A stretch of 64,000 nt of DNA from Aquamicrobium sp. (GCF_023954335.1 NZ_JAMLIE010000002.1:806001-870000); one strand, 5' to 3'. Positions 46,064 through 55,386 are shown, counted from the stretch's first letter. A program made the numbers and translations. Notes: generated by a model not told the origin, from the sequence alone.

Positions 46064-47440
46064 ATGACCTATCAGAACTTTTCCCTGAAGCAGCTTCAGG
46101 CGCTCGACGCGGCGCATTACCTGCATCCCTTCACCGACCACAAGGACCTGCGCGCCGCGGGAAGCCGCATCATCACCCGCGCGGACGGGCCGTTCATCTA
46201 CGATTCGGAAGGCCACGAGATCCTCGACGGCATGGCCGGCCTGTGGTGCGTCAATGTCGGCTACGGCCGCGACGAACTGGCCGAGGCCGCCTATGCGCAG
46301 ATGAAGGAGCTGCCCTACTACAACTCCTTCTTCCGCTGCGCGACGGCGACGCCGGTGCTGCTGGCGAAGAAGCTGGCCGAGATCGCGCCGGCCGGCTTCA
46401 GCCAGGTGTTCTACGGCTCGTCCGGCTCGGAGGCCAACGACACGGCGCTCCGGCTCGTGCGCCACTACTGGGCGCTGGAGGGCAAGCCGGAGAAGAACCT
46501 CGTCATCTCGCGCAAGAACGCCTATCACGGCTCGTCGGTCGCCGGCACCTCGCTCGGCGGCATGGCGGGGATGCACGCCCAGCTCGGCGGCGCGGTGCCG
46601 GGCATCGTCCACGTGATGATGCCCTATGCCTACGAGCTGGCGCTGCCCGGCGAGGGCGACCACGAATTCGGCCTGCGCGCCGCAAGGGCCGTCGAGGACG
46701 CGATCCTCGCGGCCGGGCCGGACAAGGTGGCGGCGTTCATCGGCGAGCCGGTGATGGGCGCGGGCGGCGTCAAGATCCCGCCGGCGAGCTACTGGCCGGA
46801 GGTCAATCGCATCTGCAAGAAGTACGACGTCCTGGTGATGCTCGACGAGGTGATCACCGGTTACGGGCGCACCGGCGCGTGGTTCGCCGCGCAGTCGATG
46901 GGCATCGAGGCCGACACGATCACCACGGCCAAGGCGCTGACCTCGGGCTACCAGCCGCTGTCGGCGCTGCTCGTCGGCGACCGCATCGCGGCGACGCTGG
47001 TCGAGAAGGGCGGCGAGTTCTACCACGGCTACACCTATTCCGGGCATCCGGTGGCCTGCGCCGTGGCGCTCGCCAATCTCGACATCATCGAGCGCGAGGG
47101 GCTGATCGAGCGGGTGCGCGACGACACCGGCCCGTACTTCATCGAGGCGCTGCGCGAGCGCATCGCCGGCCACGGCATTGTCGGCGAGGTGCGGGCGATC
47201 GGCCTGATGGGCGCGATCGAGATCGTCCGGGACAAGGAAACCCGCGAGCGCTTCCCCGGCGACGGGGCGGCTGCGGTCGTCGTGCGCGACCATGCCATCG
47301 CGGGCGGCATGATGCTCAGGGCGACCGGCGACACGATGATCCTGTCGCCGCCCTTGATCTGGACGCGGGAAACGATCGATATGGCGGTGGAGCGCATCGG
47401 CAAGGCGCTCGACCTCGCAGAAACCGACCTGAGGAAATAG
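46064..47440 (+). CDS. Class III aminotransferase (omega-amino acid type)
   Basis: A 458-residue PLP enzyme. Landmarks: DGMAGLWCVNVGYGRDEL, YGSSGSEANDTALRLVRHYW, the Asp of VMLDEVITGYGRTG, the PLP lysine in TITTAKALTSGYQPLSALLV and HGYTYSGHPVACAVALAN. It belongs to the group with beta-alanine, putrescine, taurine or GABA:pyruvate transaminases; the amino donor is not evident. ATG 46064 has GGGAG 11 nt upstream. Its stop is 2 nt before the next gene (CMD family), forming an operon. Confidence 0.91.
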   Translation: MTYQNFSLKQLQALDAAHYLHPFTDHKDLRAAGSRIITRADGPFIYDSEGHEILDGMAGLWCVNVGYGRDELAEAAYAQMKELPYYNSFFRCATATPVLLAKKLAEIAPAGFSQVFYGSSGSEANDTALRLVRHYWALEGKPEKNLVISRKNAYHGSSVAGTSLGGMAGMHAQLGGAVPGIVHVMMPYAYELALPGEGDHEFGLRAARAVEDAILAAGPDKVAAFIGEPVMGAGGVKIPPASYWPEVNRICKKYDVLVMLDEVITGYGRTGAWFAAQSMGIEADTITTAKALTSGYQPLSALLVGDRIAATLVEKGGEFYHGYTYSGHPVACAVALANLDIIEREGLIERVRDDTGPYFIEALRERIAGHGIVGEVRAIGLMGAIEIVRDKETRERFPGDGAAAVVVRDHAIAGGMMLRATGDTMILSPPLIWTRETIDMAVERIGKALDLAETDLRK

Positions 47441-47442
47441 CC

Positions 47443-47850
47443 ATGCCCGACCAGCCCGTGGTTTCACTGATCGAGTACGAGGACGCCTCGCCGGAGGTGC
47501 GCGCCATCTATGACGACATCATGGAGACGCGCGGCATCGACTGGATCAACAATTTCTGGAAGGTGCTGGCGCACGATCCCGACCTGTTGCGGCGGACGTG
47601 GGAGGACCTGAAGCAGGTGATGGGACCCGGCGCGCTCGACCCGCTCGTCAAGGAGATGATCTATATCGCCGTCTCGGCGACGAACGGGTGCGAGTACTGC
47701 ACCTATTCCCACACAGCGTCGGCCCGGGCGAGGGGCATGACGGACGCCCAGCTCATGGAACTCCTGGCGGTCGTCGGCATGGCCAACGAGACCAACCGGC
47801 TCGCCAACGGGCTTCGCCCGCCGGTCGACGTCAAGTTCACGCCGCGTTGA
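47443..47850 (+). CDS. Carboxymuconolactone decarboxylase / AhpD-like protein (135 aa)
   Basis: An all-helical AhpD-like protein with a CxxC active pair and downstream His (NGCEYCTYSHTASARARG, about residues 81-98), the pattern of peroxidase/thiol-redox members rather than true decarboxylases. It probably has a thiol-dependent redox function, perhaps protecting against by-products of the amine oxidation started by the preceding aminotransferase; that link rests on operon position only. Starts 2 nt after the aminotransferase stop. Confidence 0.85.
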   Translation: MPDQPVVSLIEYEDASPEVRAIYDDIMETRGIDWINNFWKVLAHDPDLLRRTWEDLKQVMGPGALDPLVKEMIYIAVSATNGCEYCTYSHTASARARGMTDAQLMELLAVVGMANETNRLANGLRPPVDVKFTPR

Positions 47851-47866
47851 GCCGGGAGCGGTGGCG

Positions 47867-48229
47867 ATGAAGCGGGCTTCCCGTCGTTCGGATCGCAATG
47901 CCGGCGCGCTGGCCGGCAGCCTGATGCTCGCGCCGGCGGTGATGGCGCTGCGCGCGCCGCTGCTCGCGGCCGAGGCGCGCGACCTCAACCCGTGGCGGCT
48001 GGAAACGACGCGCGCCGTCAGCGAGAAGCTAGCGGCGGCGGCCGAGGGCATGGTGGCGGCGCAGCTTTCGCTGGTGCGCTCGACCTCGACCTTCTGGCTG
48101 GAGCTCTATGGCGGCGCGACGCCGTCGCTGCTCACCGGCGTCGCCTTCGAGCGCGCCGTCCATGCCGCGCTGAAACCTGCCGGAAAGCGGGTGAAGAAGA
48201 ACTACAGGCGGCTGAAGACCCGTGCTTGA
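47867..48229 (+). CDS. Phasin-like helical protein (120 aa)
   Basis: ATG 47867 has GGGAG 9 nt upstream; an in-frame GTG at 47861 is too close to it. The sequence is helical and Ala-rich (ETTRAVSEKLAAAAEGMVAA, then QLSLVRSTSTFWLELYGG) with a basic tail (AGKRVKKNYRRLKTRA). The pattern resembles short phasin-type proteins, which coat polyhydroxyalkanoate granules, but similarity is weak. It may be part of the aminotransferase operon (gap 16 bp). Confidence 0.6.
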   Translation: MKRASRRSDRNAGALAGSLMLAPAVMALRAPLLAAEARDLNPWRLETTRAVSEKLAAAAEGMVAAQLSLVRSTSTFWLELYGGATPSLLTGVAFERAVHAALKPAGKRVKKNYRRLKTRA

Positions 48230-48532
48230 GCGGGCCGCAGGCGGCGTTCGCGAATGCCTTGAGCGGGGCTGAAACAGCAAGATCCGCGTTCTCCGGGCGG
48301 GGAGAAACGCGGTCTTGCCATAGATACGCATGGCGCTTCGCAGATACTCGATACGCTTGCGAAACTGACAGCTCCGGTACGCATGTACCTGATCCGGAGC
48401 GGTGGGCGGCTGCGTTTGCCGTCCTCGCGATCCGTTCTACCGGGACATCGTTACCACGCGGTTATCGAGAGCTTAAGCAATCCTGAATCCGCCACTTTTT
48501 TGCGCGTGGCGGATCGGATCGGCGTCGACGCC
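48230..48532. other. Intergenic region with two hairpins, no gene called
   Basis: 303 bp. GCAAGATCCGCGTTCTCC (about 48269) and its near complement ending GGTCTTGC (about 48317) form a long imperfect hairpin, perhaps ending the phasin-like gene. ATCCGCCAC / GTGGCGGAT (48487-48495, 48506-48514) form a perfect 9-bp hairpin 19 bp past the 3-hydroxyisobutyrate dehydrogenase stop. Short open frames here have no coding signs. Confidence 0.45.
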
Positions 48533-49414
48533 TCAGGCCTTGCCGCGCAGGAAGCGGACGATGCCGGAGAAATCCGTGCCGCCGTGGCCGGCCGCGTCGA
48601 ACAGGGCGTAGAGCTGGGCGGCTTCCGCGCCGAGCGGCGTGACCGCGCCCGCGCCCTGCGCCGCCTCCTGCGCCAGCTTCAGGTCCTTCAGCATCAGCGC
48701 CGCGGCGAAGCCCGGCTGGTAGTCGCGGTTGGCGGGGGAGGTCGGCACCGGGCCGGGCACCGGGCAGTAGGTGGTCAGCGACCAGCACTGGCCCGACGAG
48801 GTCGAGGCGACGTCGAACAGCGCCTGATGCGACAGGCCGAGCTTCTCGGCCAGCACGAAGGCTTCCGACACGCCGATCATCGAGATGCCGAGGATCATGT
48901 TGTTGCAGATCTTGGCGGCCTGGCCGGCGCCGGCCTCGCCGCAATGCACGATCTTGCCGGCCATCGGCTGGAGCAGGGGCTCGGCCGTGGCGAAGGCTTC
49001 CGCCGCGCCGCCGGCCATGAAGGTCAGCGTTCCGGCGGCCGCGCCGCCGACGCCGCCCGAAACCGGCGCGTCGACCGACAGCATGCCGGCCTGCGTCGCC
49101 ACCGCATGGACCTTGCGCGCCGACTCGACGTCTATGGTCGAGGAATCGATGAAAAGCGTGCCCTTCGCCGCCGCCGGCACGATGTCGGCATAGACGGAAA
49201 GCACATGCTTGCCGGCCGGCAGCATGGTGACGACGGCGTCGGCCCCCTTGACGGCCTCGGCGGCGCTCGCCGCGACCGCCAGCCCGTTGGCGCGCGCGGT
49301 GTCGAGGTTCTGCGGCACGAGGTCGAAGCCCCGAACCTCATGCCCCGCCTTGACCAGATTGGCCGCCATGGGATTGCCCATATTGCCGAGGCCGATGAAT
49401 GCGATGGTGGTCAT
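48533..49414 (-). CDS. mmsB: 3-hydroxyisobutyrate dehydrogenase
   Basis: A 293-residue beta-hydroxyacid dehydrogenase of valine degradation. Visible: the NAD motif IAFIGLGNMGNPMAANLVKA at the N-terminus, the substrate motif DAPVSGGVGGAAAGTLTFM, the catalytic Lys in GAGQAAKICNNMILG and the C-terminal HGGTDFSGIVRFLRG. It oxidises 3-hydroxyisobutyrate to methylmalonate semialdehyde. The acyl-CoA dehydrogenase gene upstream on the same strand is the pathway partner; a strong inverted repeat (49434-49509) lies between them. Confidence 0.93.
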   Translation of the reverse strand: MTTIAFIGLGNMGNPMAANLVKAGHEVRGFDLVPQNLDTARANGLAVAASAAEAVKGADAVVTMLPAGKHVLSVYADIVPAAAKGTLFIDSSTIDVESARKVHAVATQAGMLSVDAPVSGGVGGAAAGTLTFMAGGAAEAFATAEPLLQPMAGKIVHCGEAGAGQAAKICNNMILGISMIGVSEAFVLAEKLGLSHQALFDVASTSSGQCWSLTTYCPVPGPVPTSPANRDYQPGFAAALMLKDLKLAQEAAQGAGAVTPLGAEAAQLYALFDAAGHGGTDFSGIVRFLRGKA

Positions 49415-49433
49415 GGTGTCCCTCCAGAGAAAG

Positions 49434-49509
49434 AGTGAGTAGGGAATAGTGAGTAGTGAGTGGTGACGAGGGAATTTTCCTACTCACTACTCACTATTCC
49501 CTACTCACT
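49434..49509. repeat. Perfect 28-bp inverted repeat of the GAGTAGT family
   Basis: AGTGAGTAGGGAATAGTGAG (continuing to 49461) is exactly complementary to 49482-49509, with a 20-nt spacer. It lies between mmsB and the acyl-CoA dehydrogenase gene and can form a very stable hairpin. The same units (GGGAATAGTGAGTAGTGAG) occur at 41355-41384. Confidence 0.85.
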
Positions 49510-49515
49510 TACTTT

Positions 49516-50688
49516 TCATCTTCCGATCAGATGCCGCGCCACGATCAGGCGCATGATCTCGTTGGTGCCTTCGAGGATCTGGTGGACGCGCAGGTCGCGC
49601 ACCAGCTTCTCGACGCCGTATTCGTGCAGATAGCCGTAGCCGCCATGGATCTGCAGCGCGTCGTTGGCGATGTCGAAACAGGTGTCGGTGACGAAGCGCT
49701 TGGCCATCGCCGACCATTTGCCGGCGTCGTGCGCCTTGCGGTCGAGCTTCGAGGCGGCGGTATAGAGCATGATCCGCGACGCCTGAAGCTCGATCTCCAT
49801 GTCGGCGAGCTTGAACTGGAGCGCCTGGAACTGGTTGATCGCCTTGCCGAAGGCGACGCGCTCGCCCGCGTAGGACAGCGCCTTGTCGAGCGCCGACTGC
49901 GCGCCGCCGAGCGAGCAGGCGGCGATGTTGAGCCGCCCGCCGTCGAGCCCGGCCATGGCGATGCGGAAGCCCGCGCCTTCGCCGGACAGGAGGTTCTCGG
50001 CCGGCACCTTGCAATCCTCGAAGATCACCTGCCGGGTCGGCTGCATGTGCCAGCCCATCTTGTTCTCGGCCGGACCGAACTTGAGGCCGGGCGCGTCCTT
50101 CGGCACGACGAAGGTCGAGACGCCCTTCGGACCGTCGTCGCCGGTGCGGGCCATGACGACGTAGACGTCGGAATCGCCGGCGCCGGAGATGAACTGCTTG
50201 GTGCCGTTCAGCGTGTAGTCGCTGCCGTTGCCGCCCGCGCGCACGGCGCGCGTCTTCAGCGCGGCGGCGTCCGAGCCCGAGCCCGGCTCCGTCAGGCAGT
50301 AGCTCGCCAGCCATTCGAGCGAGGTCATGGCCGGCAGGAAGCGCTGGCGCTGCTCCTCCGATCCGAAGGTGTCGATCATCCACGCCGCCATGTTGTGGAT
50401 CGAGATCATCGAGGAAAAGCCGGGGCAGGCGGCGGCCAGCGCCTCGAAGATCAGCACCGCGTCGAGGCGTCCGAGGCCGGAGCCGCCGACATCGTCGCCA
50501 ATATAGATGCCGCCGAAGCCGAGCGCGCCCGTCTCGCGGATGACGTCGGAGGGGAAATGCCGCTCCTTGTCCCATTCGAGCGCGTAAGGCGCGACCTTCT
50601 CGGCGGCGAAGGCGGCGGTCATCTCCTGAATGGCGCGCTGGTCCCCGTTGAGCTCGAACTGCGCGGCGGCAGGGGTCGCAGCGTCCAT
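49516..50688 (-). CDS. Acyl-CoA dehydrogenase, probably isobutyryl-CoA dehydrogenase
   Basis: A 390-residue flavoenzyme. Domain blocks: YCLTEPGSGSDAAALKTRAV (FAD/substrate), KQFISGAGDSDVYVVMART, GRVNIAA-like GGRLNIAACSLGGAQSALDK, the catalytic Glu near QILEGTNEIMRLIVARHL and IHGGYGYLHEYGVEKLVRDL. Closest to the ACAD8 group that makes methacrylyl-CoA from isobutyryl-CoA, consistent with mmsB downstream. A role with another short branched acyl-CoA cannot be excluded. Its tail reaches the 28-bp inverted repeat. Confidence 0.88.
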   Translation of the reverse strand: MDAATPAAAQFELNGDQRAIQEMTAAFAAEKVAPYALEWDKERHFPSDVIRETGALGFGGIYIGDDVGGSGLGRLDAVLIFEALAAACPGFSSMISIHNMAAWMIDTFGSEEQRQRFLPAMTSLEWLASYCLTEPGSGSDAAALKTRAVRAGGNGSDYTLNGTKQFISGAGDSDVYVVMARTGDDGPKGVSTFVVPKDAPGLKFGPAENKMGWHMQPTRQVIFEDCKVPAENLLSGEGAGFRIAMAGLDGGRLNIAACSLGGAQSALDKALSYAGERVAFGKAINQFQALQFKLADMEIELQASRIMLYTAASKLDRKAHDAGKWSAMAKRFVTDTCFDIANDALQIHGGYGYLHEYGVEKLVRDLRVHQILEGTNEIMRLIVARHLIGR

Positions 50689-50909
50689 GACATCCTCCCA
50701 GATGGCCGATGGCGGATTTCGGCGGTCGATCGTGCCGCCAGTCTATTCCATCGAGGCAGCCGCGCAACAAGGCTGCCTGCACAGGCGCTGTGCGAAATTT
50801 GGATAATGGGAGTGCGATTTATCGAGGTCGGCGACCGGGCGGAACGAAACGGGCCGGCGCACGGGGTGGCGCGCCGGCCCGAAGATCCAATCGATGGAGA
50901 CCGCCGCTT

Positions 50910-51083
50910 TTACATGCCCTTGAACAGGCTTCCCGCGGCGAGGGCGAGCCAGGCGACGAAGACGATCCAGAAGGCCCAGACCGCGACGGCGGGGCCGAGG
51001 ACCGCGAGATGACCGAGAAGACCGACGAGTGCGAGGACGACGGAAATCAGGAACACGATCTGCGTGGGGGCATTCAGATTCAT
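50910..51083 (-). CDS. Small two-helix membrane protein (57 aa)
   Basis: Reading the minus strand from ATG 51083 gives MNLNAPTQIVFLISVVLALV, then GLLGHLAVLGPAVAVWAFWI and VFVAWLALAAGSLFKGM: two hydrophobic helices separated by a Gly/Pro turn, ending at TAA 50910. GGGAG lies 7 nt upstream of the start. It is too short for most gene callers, but small two-helix proteins of this pattern are common in rhizobia. Function unknown. Confidence 0.68.
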   Translation of the reverse strand: MNLNAPTQIVFLISVVLALVGLLGHLAVLGPAVAVWAFWIVFVAWLALAAGSLFKGM

Positions 51084-51170
51084 GACTTTCTCCCTGAGAC
51101 AAGATGATTCCCTGCCGCGTTACTTTACTCTTTCCGAACTCTTCGGGGAGGGTTGTTTTCCTCGTCTTGC

Positions 51171-51926
51171 TCAGTCGAGCAGGAGACGCAGCGCCAGCAC
51201 GACGCAGGTGACCACCAGCAGCGGCTTGATCAGCCGCGCGCCCGCCTTCATGGCCAGCCGCGCGCCGAGCCTTGCGCCGACGAACTGCGCAACGCCCATG
51301 ACCAGCCCGACCTTCCACGACACCGCACCGACGGCGGCGAACAGGATCAGGCTGCCGAGATTGGACGAGAAGTTCAGCAGCTTGGTGTGCGCCGTCGCCT
51401 TGAGGACGCCGTAGCCGGCGAGCGCGACGAAGGCGAGCATGAAGAACGAGCCGGCGCCGGGGCCGAACAGCCCGTCATAGAAGCCGATCAGCGGCACCAT
51501 GGTCAGGCCGAACAGGAAGGGCGAGATGCGCTGCGCCCGGTCGATGTCGCCCATATCGGGCTTGAAGGCGAAGTAGAGGGCGATGAGGACGAGCATCGGC
51601 GGCAGCGCCGCGCGCAGCCATTCGCCGGGCAGGACGGTGGCGAGCAGCGCGCCGGCGATGGAGCCGAGAAGGGCGAGCAATGCCCATGGCAGCTGCCGCC
51701 GGAGGTCGACGAGGCCCGCCGAGGCGTAGGACCAGGTGGCCGAGCCCGAGCCGAACACGCCTTGCAGCTTGTTGGTGCCGAGCGCCTCGACCGGCGAGAA
51801 GCCGGCGAGGAGCAGGGCGGGAACCGTCACCAGCCCGCCGCCGCCGGCTATGGAATCGATGAAGCCGGCAAGGAATCCCGCCAGCGCAAGGAGAAGCAGG
51901 ATGTCGAGGCCGATCTCGCCGAACAT
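51171..51926 (-). CDS. TSUP (TauE/SafE) family permease
   Basis: A 251-residue polytopic inner-membrane protein with about eight hydrophobic segments. The TSUP hallmarks are GFIDSIAGGGGLVTVPALLL and ALGTNKLQGVFGSGSATWSY near the N-terminus and GFYDGLFGPGAGSFFMLAFV, KATAHTKLLNFSSNLGSLI in the second repeat. The family moves small anions, often sulfite, sulfonates or organosulfur. It lies 2 bp upstream-oriented from the ABC ATPase gene (its start is 3 bp from that stop), but belongs functionally apart. Confidence 0.9.
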   Translation of the reverse strand: MFGEIGLDILLLLALAGFLAGFIDSIAGGGGLVTVPALLLAGFSPVEALGTNKLQGVFGSGSATWSYASAGLVDLRRQLPWALLALLGSIAGALLATVLPGEWLRAALPPMLVLIALYFAFKPDMGDIDRAQRISPFLFGLTMVPLIGFYDGLFGPGAGSFFMLAFVALAGYGVLKATAHTKLLNFSSNLGSLILFAAVGAVSWKVGLVMGVAQFVGARLGARLAMKAGARLIKPLLVVTCVVLALRLLLD

Positions 51927-51928
51927 GG

Positions 51929-53551
51929 CTAGCCTTGTTCGGAGAGGCGGCGGGCGAGCGCCCGCGAAAGGTCGGGCGCGGCGGCGACCAGCGCCTTCGC
52001 CGCCTCCGATTGCGGGTTGTCCAGCACCTCGCCGGTGTTGCCGCGCTCGACGATGCGGCCCTCATGCATCACCATCACCTGGTCGGTAATGGCGCGCGCC
52101 ACGGTGAGATCGTGGGTGATGAACAGATAGGCGACGCCGAGCCGGCCGTTCAGATCGGCGAAGAGGTCGAGGATCTGGGCGCGGATCGACACGTCGAGCG
52201 CCGAGACCGGCTCGTCGGCCACCACCAGCTTCGGTCGCGTGATGATGGCGCGGGCGATCGAGATGCGCTGGCGCTGGCCGCCGGAAAACTCGTGCGGATA
52301 TTTCTCCATGTCGCGCGGCGCGAGGCCGACCTCGTTGAGCGCTGCCGCCACCATCTCGCGCCGCTCGGCGGCCGTGGGCTGCTTTTCGAGCAGATGCAGC
52401 GGCTCGGCCACCAGCCGCTCGACCTTGTGGCGCGGGTCGAACGAGCCGTAGGGGTCCTGGAACACCACTTGCATCTTGCGCCGCGAGGCTTTCAGCGCCG
52501 CCTCGCCGAGCGCGCTCGTCTCGGCGCCGTCGAGCCGGATCGCGCCGCCGGTCGGCCGGTCGAGCGCGAGGATCATCCGCGCGAGCGTCGACTTGCCGCA
52601 GCCGGAGCGGCCGACGAGCGCGACCGACTGGCCCTCGGCAAGCGAGAACGACACGCCGTCGACGGCGCGGAACGGCGCCGGCTTCGTGAACAGCGAGGCG
52701 CGGCGGCCGGGGTAGTCCTTCGTCACCGACGCGACCTCGAGCAGCGGCGCGGCGGCGGTCCGCGCCCGCCGGGGGCGGCGGTCCGGCACATGGGTCGAGG
52801 CGCGGGCGAGCTGGCGCGTATAAGGATGCGCCTGCTCGGTGAGGATCGTTGCCGCCGGGCCCGATTCCATGACCTCGCCATGGCGCATGACGGTGATGCG
52901 GTCGGCCATGTCGGCGACGACGGCGAGGTCGTGCGAGATAAGGAGGAGGCCCATCTTCCGCTCGTCGACCAGATCGCGCAGAAGGTCGAGGATCTGCGCC
53001 TGAAGGACGACGTCGAGCGCCGTGGTCGGCTCGTCGGCGATCAGCAGCTTGGGTTTCAGGGCGCAGGCGATGGCGATGACGACGCGCTGGCGCTGGCCGC
53101 CGGAAAGCTCGTGCGGAAAGCGCGACAGCGGGAATTTTTCCGCCGGCAGGCCGACGCGGTCGAGGATCTTGCGCGCTTGCGCCTCGGCTTCGGCGCGCGA
53201 GGCGCCGGTGTGCCAGCGTATGCCCTCGGCCACCTGCTCGCCGATGGTCTTGACCGGGTTGAGCGCCGTCATCGGCTCCTGGAACACCATGCCGATATCG
53301 TCGCCGCGCAGCCGGTTCATCGCCGCTTCCGGGGCGGAAAGGATGTCGATGCCGTCGAAGGCGACGCGGCCGGAAGCGCGCATCATCTCGGGCAGGAGGC
53401 GCATCACGGTCAGCGCCGTCATCGACTTGCCGGAGCCGGATTCGCCGATCAGCCCCATCACCTCGCCCTCTTCGATGGCGAGGTCGACATCCTTCAGGAT
53501 CGGGGTGCTGCCGATGGAAAGCGTCAGCTTCTCGATTTCGAGGAGGCTCAT
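51929..53551 (-). CDS. Peptide-type ABC importer, fused double ATPase (DppD-DppF)
   Basis: A 540-residue protein with two complete ABC domains. First: Walker A GESGSGKS, signature HELSGGQRQRVVIA, Walker B LLIADEPTTALD. Second: Walker A GRSGCGKS, signature HEFSGGQRQRISIA, Walker B LVVADEPVSALD; each is followed by a switch His (LLISHDLAV; FITHDLTVA). It powers uptake through the two permeases encoded upstream. ATG 53551 overlaps the permease stop by ATGA. All key residues are intact. Confidence 0.93.
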   Translation of the reverse strand: MSLLEIEKLTLSIGSTPILKDVDLAIEEGEVMGLIGESGSGKSMTALTVMRLLPEMMRASGRVAFDGIDILSAPEAAMNRLRGDDIGMVFQEPMTALNPVKTIGEQVAEGIRWHTGASRAEAEAQARKILDRVGLPAEKFPLSRFPHELSGGQRQRVVIAIACALKPKLLIADEPTTALDVVLQAQILDLLRDLVDERKMGLLLISHDLAVVADMADRITVMRHGEVMESGPAATILTEQAHPYTRQLARASTHVPDRRPRRARTAAAPLLEVASVTKDYPGRRASLFTKPAPFRAVDGVSFSLAEGQSVALVGRSGCGKSTLARMILALDRPTGGAIRLDGAETSALGEAALKASRRKMQVVFQDPYGSFDPRHKVERLVAEPLHLLEKQPTAAERREMVAAALNEVGLAPRDMEKYPHEFSGGQRQRISIARAIITRPKLVVADEPVSALDVSIRAQILDLFADLNGRLGVAYLFITHDLTVARAITDQVMVMHEGRIVERGNTGEVLDNPQSEAAKALVAAAPDLSRALARRLSEQG

Positions 53552-54417
53552 CGCTCGCGCCTCAGTCTCGGGTCGAGCACGTCGCGCAGGCCGTCGCCGA
53601 GCAGGTTCAGGCCCAGCACCGTGACGACGATGGCGAGGCCGGGGAAGACCGCCTGCCAGGGCGCGATCATCATCCGCGTCTGGGCGTCGAACAGCATGCG
53701 CCCCCATGACGGCATCGGCGGCTGTGCGCCGAGGCCGAGATAGGACAGGCCCGCCTCGGCGAGGATGCCGAGCGCGAACTGGATCGTGCCCTGCACCAGC
53801 AGCATCGAGGCGATGTTGGGCAGGATGTGCTCCAGCGTGATCAGCACCTGCCCCTTGCCGGCGGCGCGCGCCGCCAGCACGTATTCGCGAGGCCACAGCG
53901 ACAGCGCCCCGGCCCGCGCCACGCGGGCGAAGACGGGCACGTTGAAGATGCCGATGGCGATGATGGCGTTGACCGCGCCGGGGCCGAAGATCGCGGTGAT
54001 CATGACGGCCGAGAGGAGGGCCGGAAAGGCGAAGACCACGTCGTTGAAGCGCATCAGCGCCTCGTCGATCCAGCCGCCGCGCGCCGCGGCCCAGCAGCCG
54101 AGCGGCACGCCGATCCCCATGCCGATGCCGACGGCGACGATGGCTACGGCGATCGAGTTGCGCGAGCCGATCATGATCATCGACAGGATGTCACGGCCGA
54201 AATGGTCGGTGCCGAACGGGTGCTGCCACGACATCGGCTTCATCCGGTCGGCGACGACGAGATGGGTGATGTCGGTCGGCTTCCACAGGAAGGAGAGAAG
54301 CGCCATCGCGGCGATCAGCGCGGTGATGACGAAGCCGGCGACGAAGGAGCGGTTGGCGAAGGCGAGCCGCAGCAGGCCGGGCGGCGCGGCTTCGGGCGCT
54401 GGCGTCTCCATCGTCAT
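53548..54417 (-). CDS. ABC transporter permease (DppC-like)
   Basis: A 289-residue inner-membrane permease. About six hydrophobic segments; the binding-protein-dependent permease signature near the EAA loop is EYVLAARAAGKGQVLITLEH. The N-terminus starts with a cytoplasmic region and a long periplasmic loop (HPFGTDHFGRDILSM), as in DppC/OppC. ATG 54417 overlaps the upstream permease stop by ATGA; the ATPase gene follows with the same overlap. Confidence 0.92.
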   Translation of the reverse strand: MTMETPAPEAAPPGLLRLAFANRSFVAGFVITALIAAMALLSFLWKPTDITHLVVADRMKPMSWQHPFGTDHFGRDILSMIMIGSRNSIAVAIVAVGIGMGIGVPLGCWAAARGGWIDEALMRFNDVVFAFPALLSAVMITAIFGPGAVNAIIAIGIFNVPVFARVARAGALSLWPREYVLAARAAGKGQVLITLEHILPNIASMLLVQGTIQFALGILAEAGLSYLGLGAQPPMPSWGRMLFDAQTRMMIAPWQAVFPGLAIVVTVLGLNLLGDGLRDVLDPRLRRER

Positions 54418-55361
54418 GCCCTGACCCTCAGGCGCGGGTCGACCACGGCGTATAGGATGTCGACGACGAGGTTGACGAGCACGACGCTCGCCACCAGCAG
54501 GATCACCACGCCCTCGACCACGATCAGGTCGCGCTGGGTGATGGCCTGGAAGACGAGGCGGCCGAGGCCGGGGAGATAGAACACGTTCTCGATGATGATG
54601 GTGCCGGCGAGCAGGAAGGAGAATTGCAGGCCCATGATGGTCAGCACCGGGATCATGGCGTTGCGCAGCGCGTGCCGCCACAGAACGGTGCGCCGCGGCA
54701 TGCCCTTGGCGCGGGCGGTGCGGATATAGTCCTCGCCCAGCACCTCCAGCATGGCCGAGCGGGTGACGCGGGCAAGGATCGCCGCCTGCGGCAGCGCCAG
54801 CGCCACGGCCGGCAGGATCAGCGCCTTCAGGCCCGGCCAGACGCCGGCGCCCCAACCGGGGAAGCCGCCGGACGGAAGGAGCCTCAGCCACACGGCGAAG
54901 ACGTAGACGAGAAGCAGCGCGAACCAGAAATTCGGCACCGCGACGCCGAGCTGGGCGATGCCCATCGACACCGTGTCGCCGGCCTTGCCGCGCCGGGCGG
55001 CGGAAAAGATGCCGACGGGGATGGCGATGGCCGTCGACAGCGCCAGCGAGATCAGCGCGAGCGGCAGCGAGACGACGACGCGTTCGAGGATCAGGTCGAT
55101 CACCGGCGAGGAATAGGTGAAGGAGCGGCCGAAATCGCCGACGATGAGCCCGCCGACCCAGTTGACGTAGCGCACCGGAACCGGGGCATTGAGGCCCATC
55201 TGCTGGCGCATGGCGGCGAGCGCCTCCGGCGTCGCGTTCATGCCGAGCATGAGCTGGGCTGGGTCGCCCGGCAGGATTTCCAGCACGCCGAACACCACCA
55301 TCGACGCCACGAGGAGCGTGACGGCGCCGATGCCGATGCGTTTTGCCAGAAATGCGATCAT
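54414..55361 (-). CDS. ABC transporter permease (DppB-like)
   Basis: A 315-residue permease with six predicted helices. N-terminal MIAFLAKRIGIGAVTLLVAS, the LPGDPAQLMLGMNATPEAL loop and the EAA-type loop GEDYIRTARAKGMPRRTVLW are typical of DppB/OppB. It forms a heterodimeric channel with the DppC-like protein. An intrinsic terminator at 55387-55420 separates it from the binding-protein gene, so permease expression is probably lower. Confidence 0.92.
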   Translation of the reverse strand: MIAFLAKRIGIGAVTLLVASMVVFGVLEILPGDPAQLMLGMNATPEALAAMRQQMGLNAPVPVRYVNWVGGLIVGDFGRSFTYSSPVIDLILERVVVSLPLALISLALSTAIAIPVGIFSAARRGKAGDTVSMGIAQLGVAVPNFWFALLLVYVFAVWLRLLPSGGFPGWGAGVWPGLKALILPAVALALPQAAILARVTRSAMLEVLGEDYIRTARAKGMPRRTVLWRHALRNAMIPVLTIMGLQFSFLLAGTIIIENVFYLPGLGRLVFQAITQRDLIVVEGVVILLVASVVLVNLVVDILYAVVDPRLRVRA

Positions 55362-55386
55362 GCGGGGAAAGGGCCTGCCGTGACGG

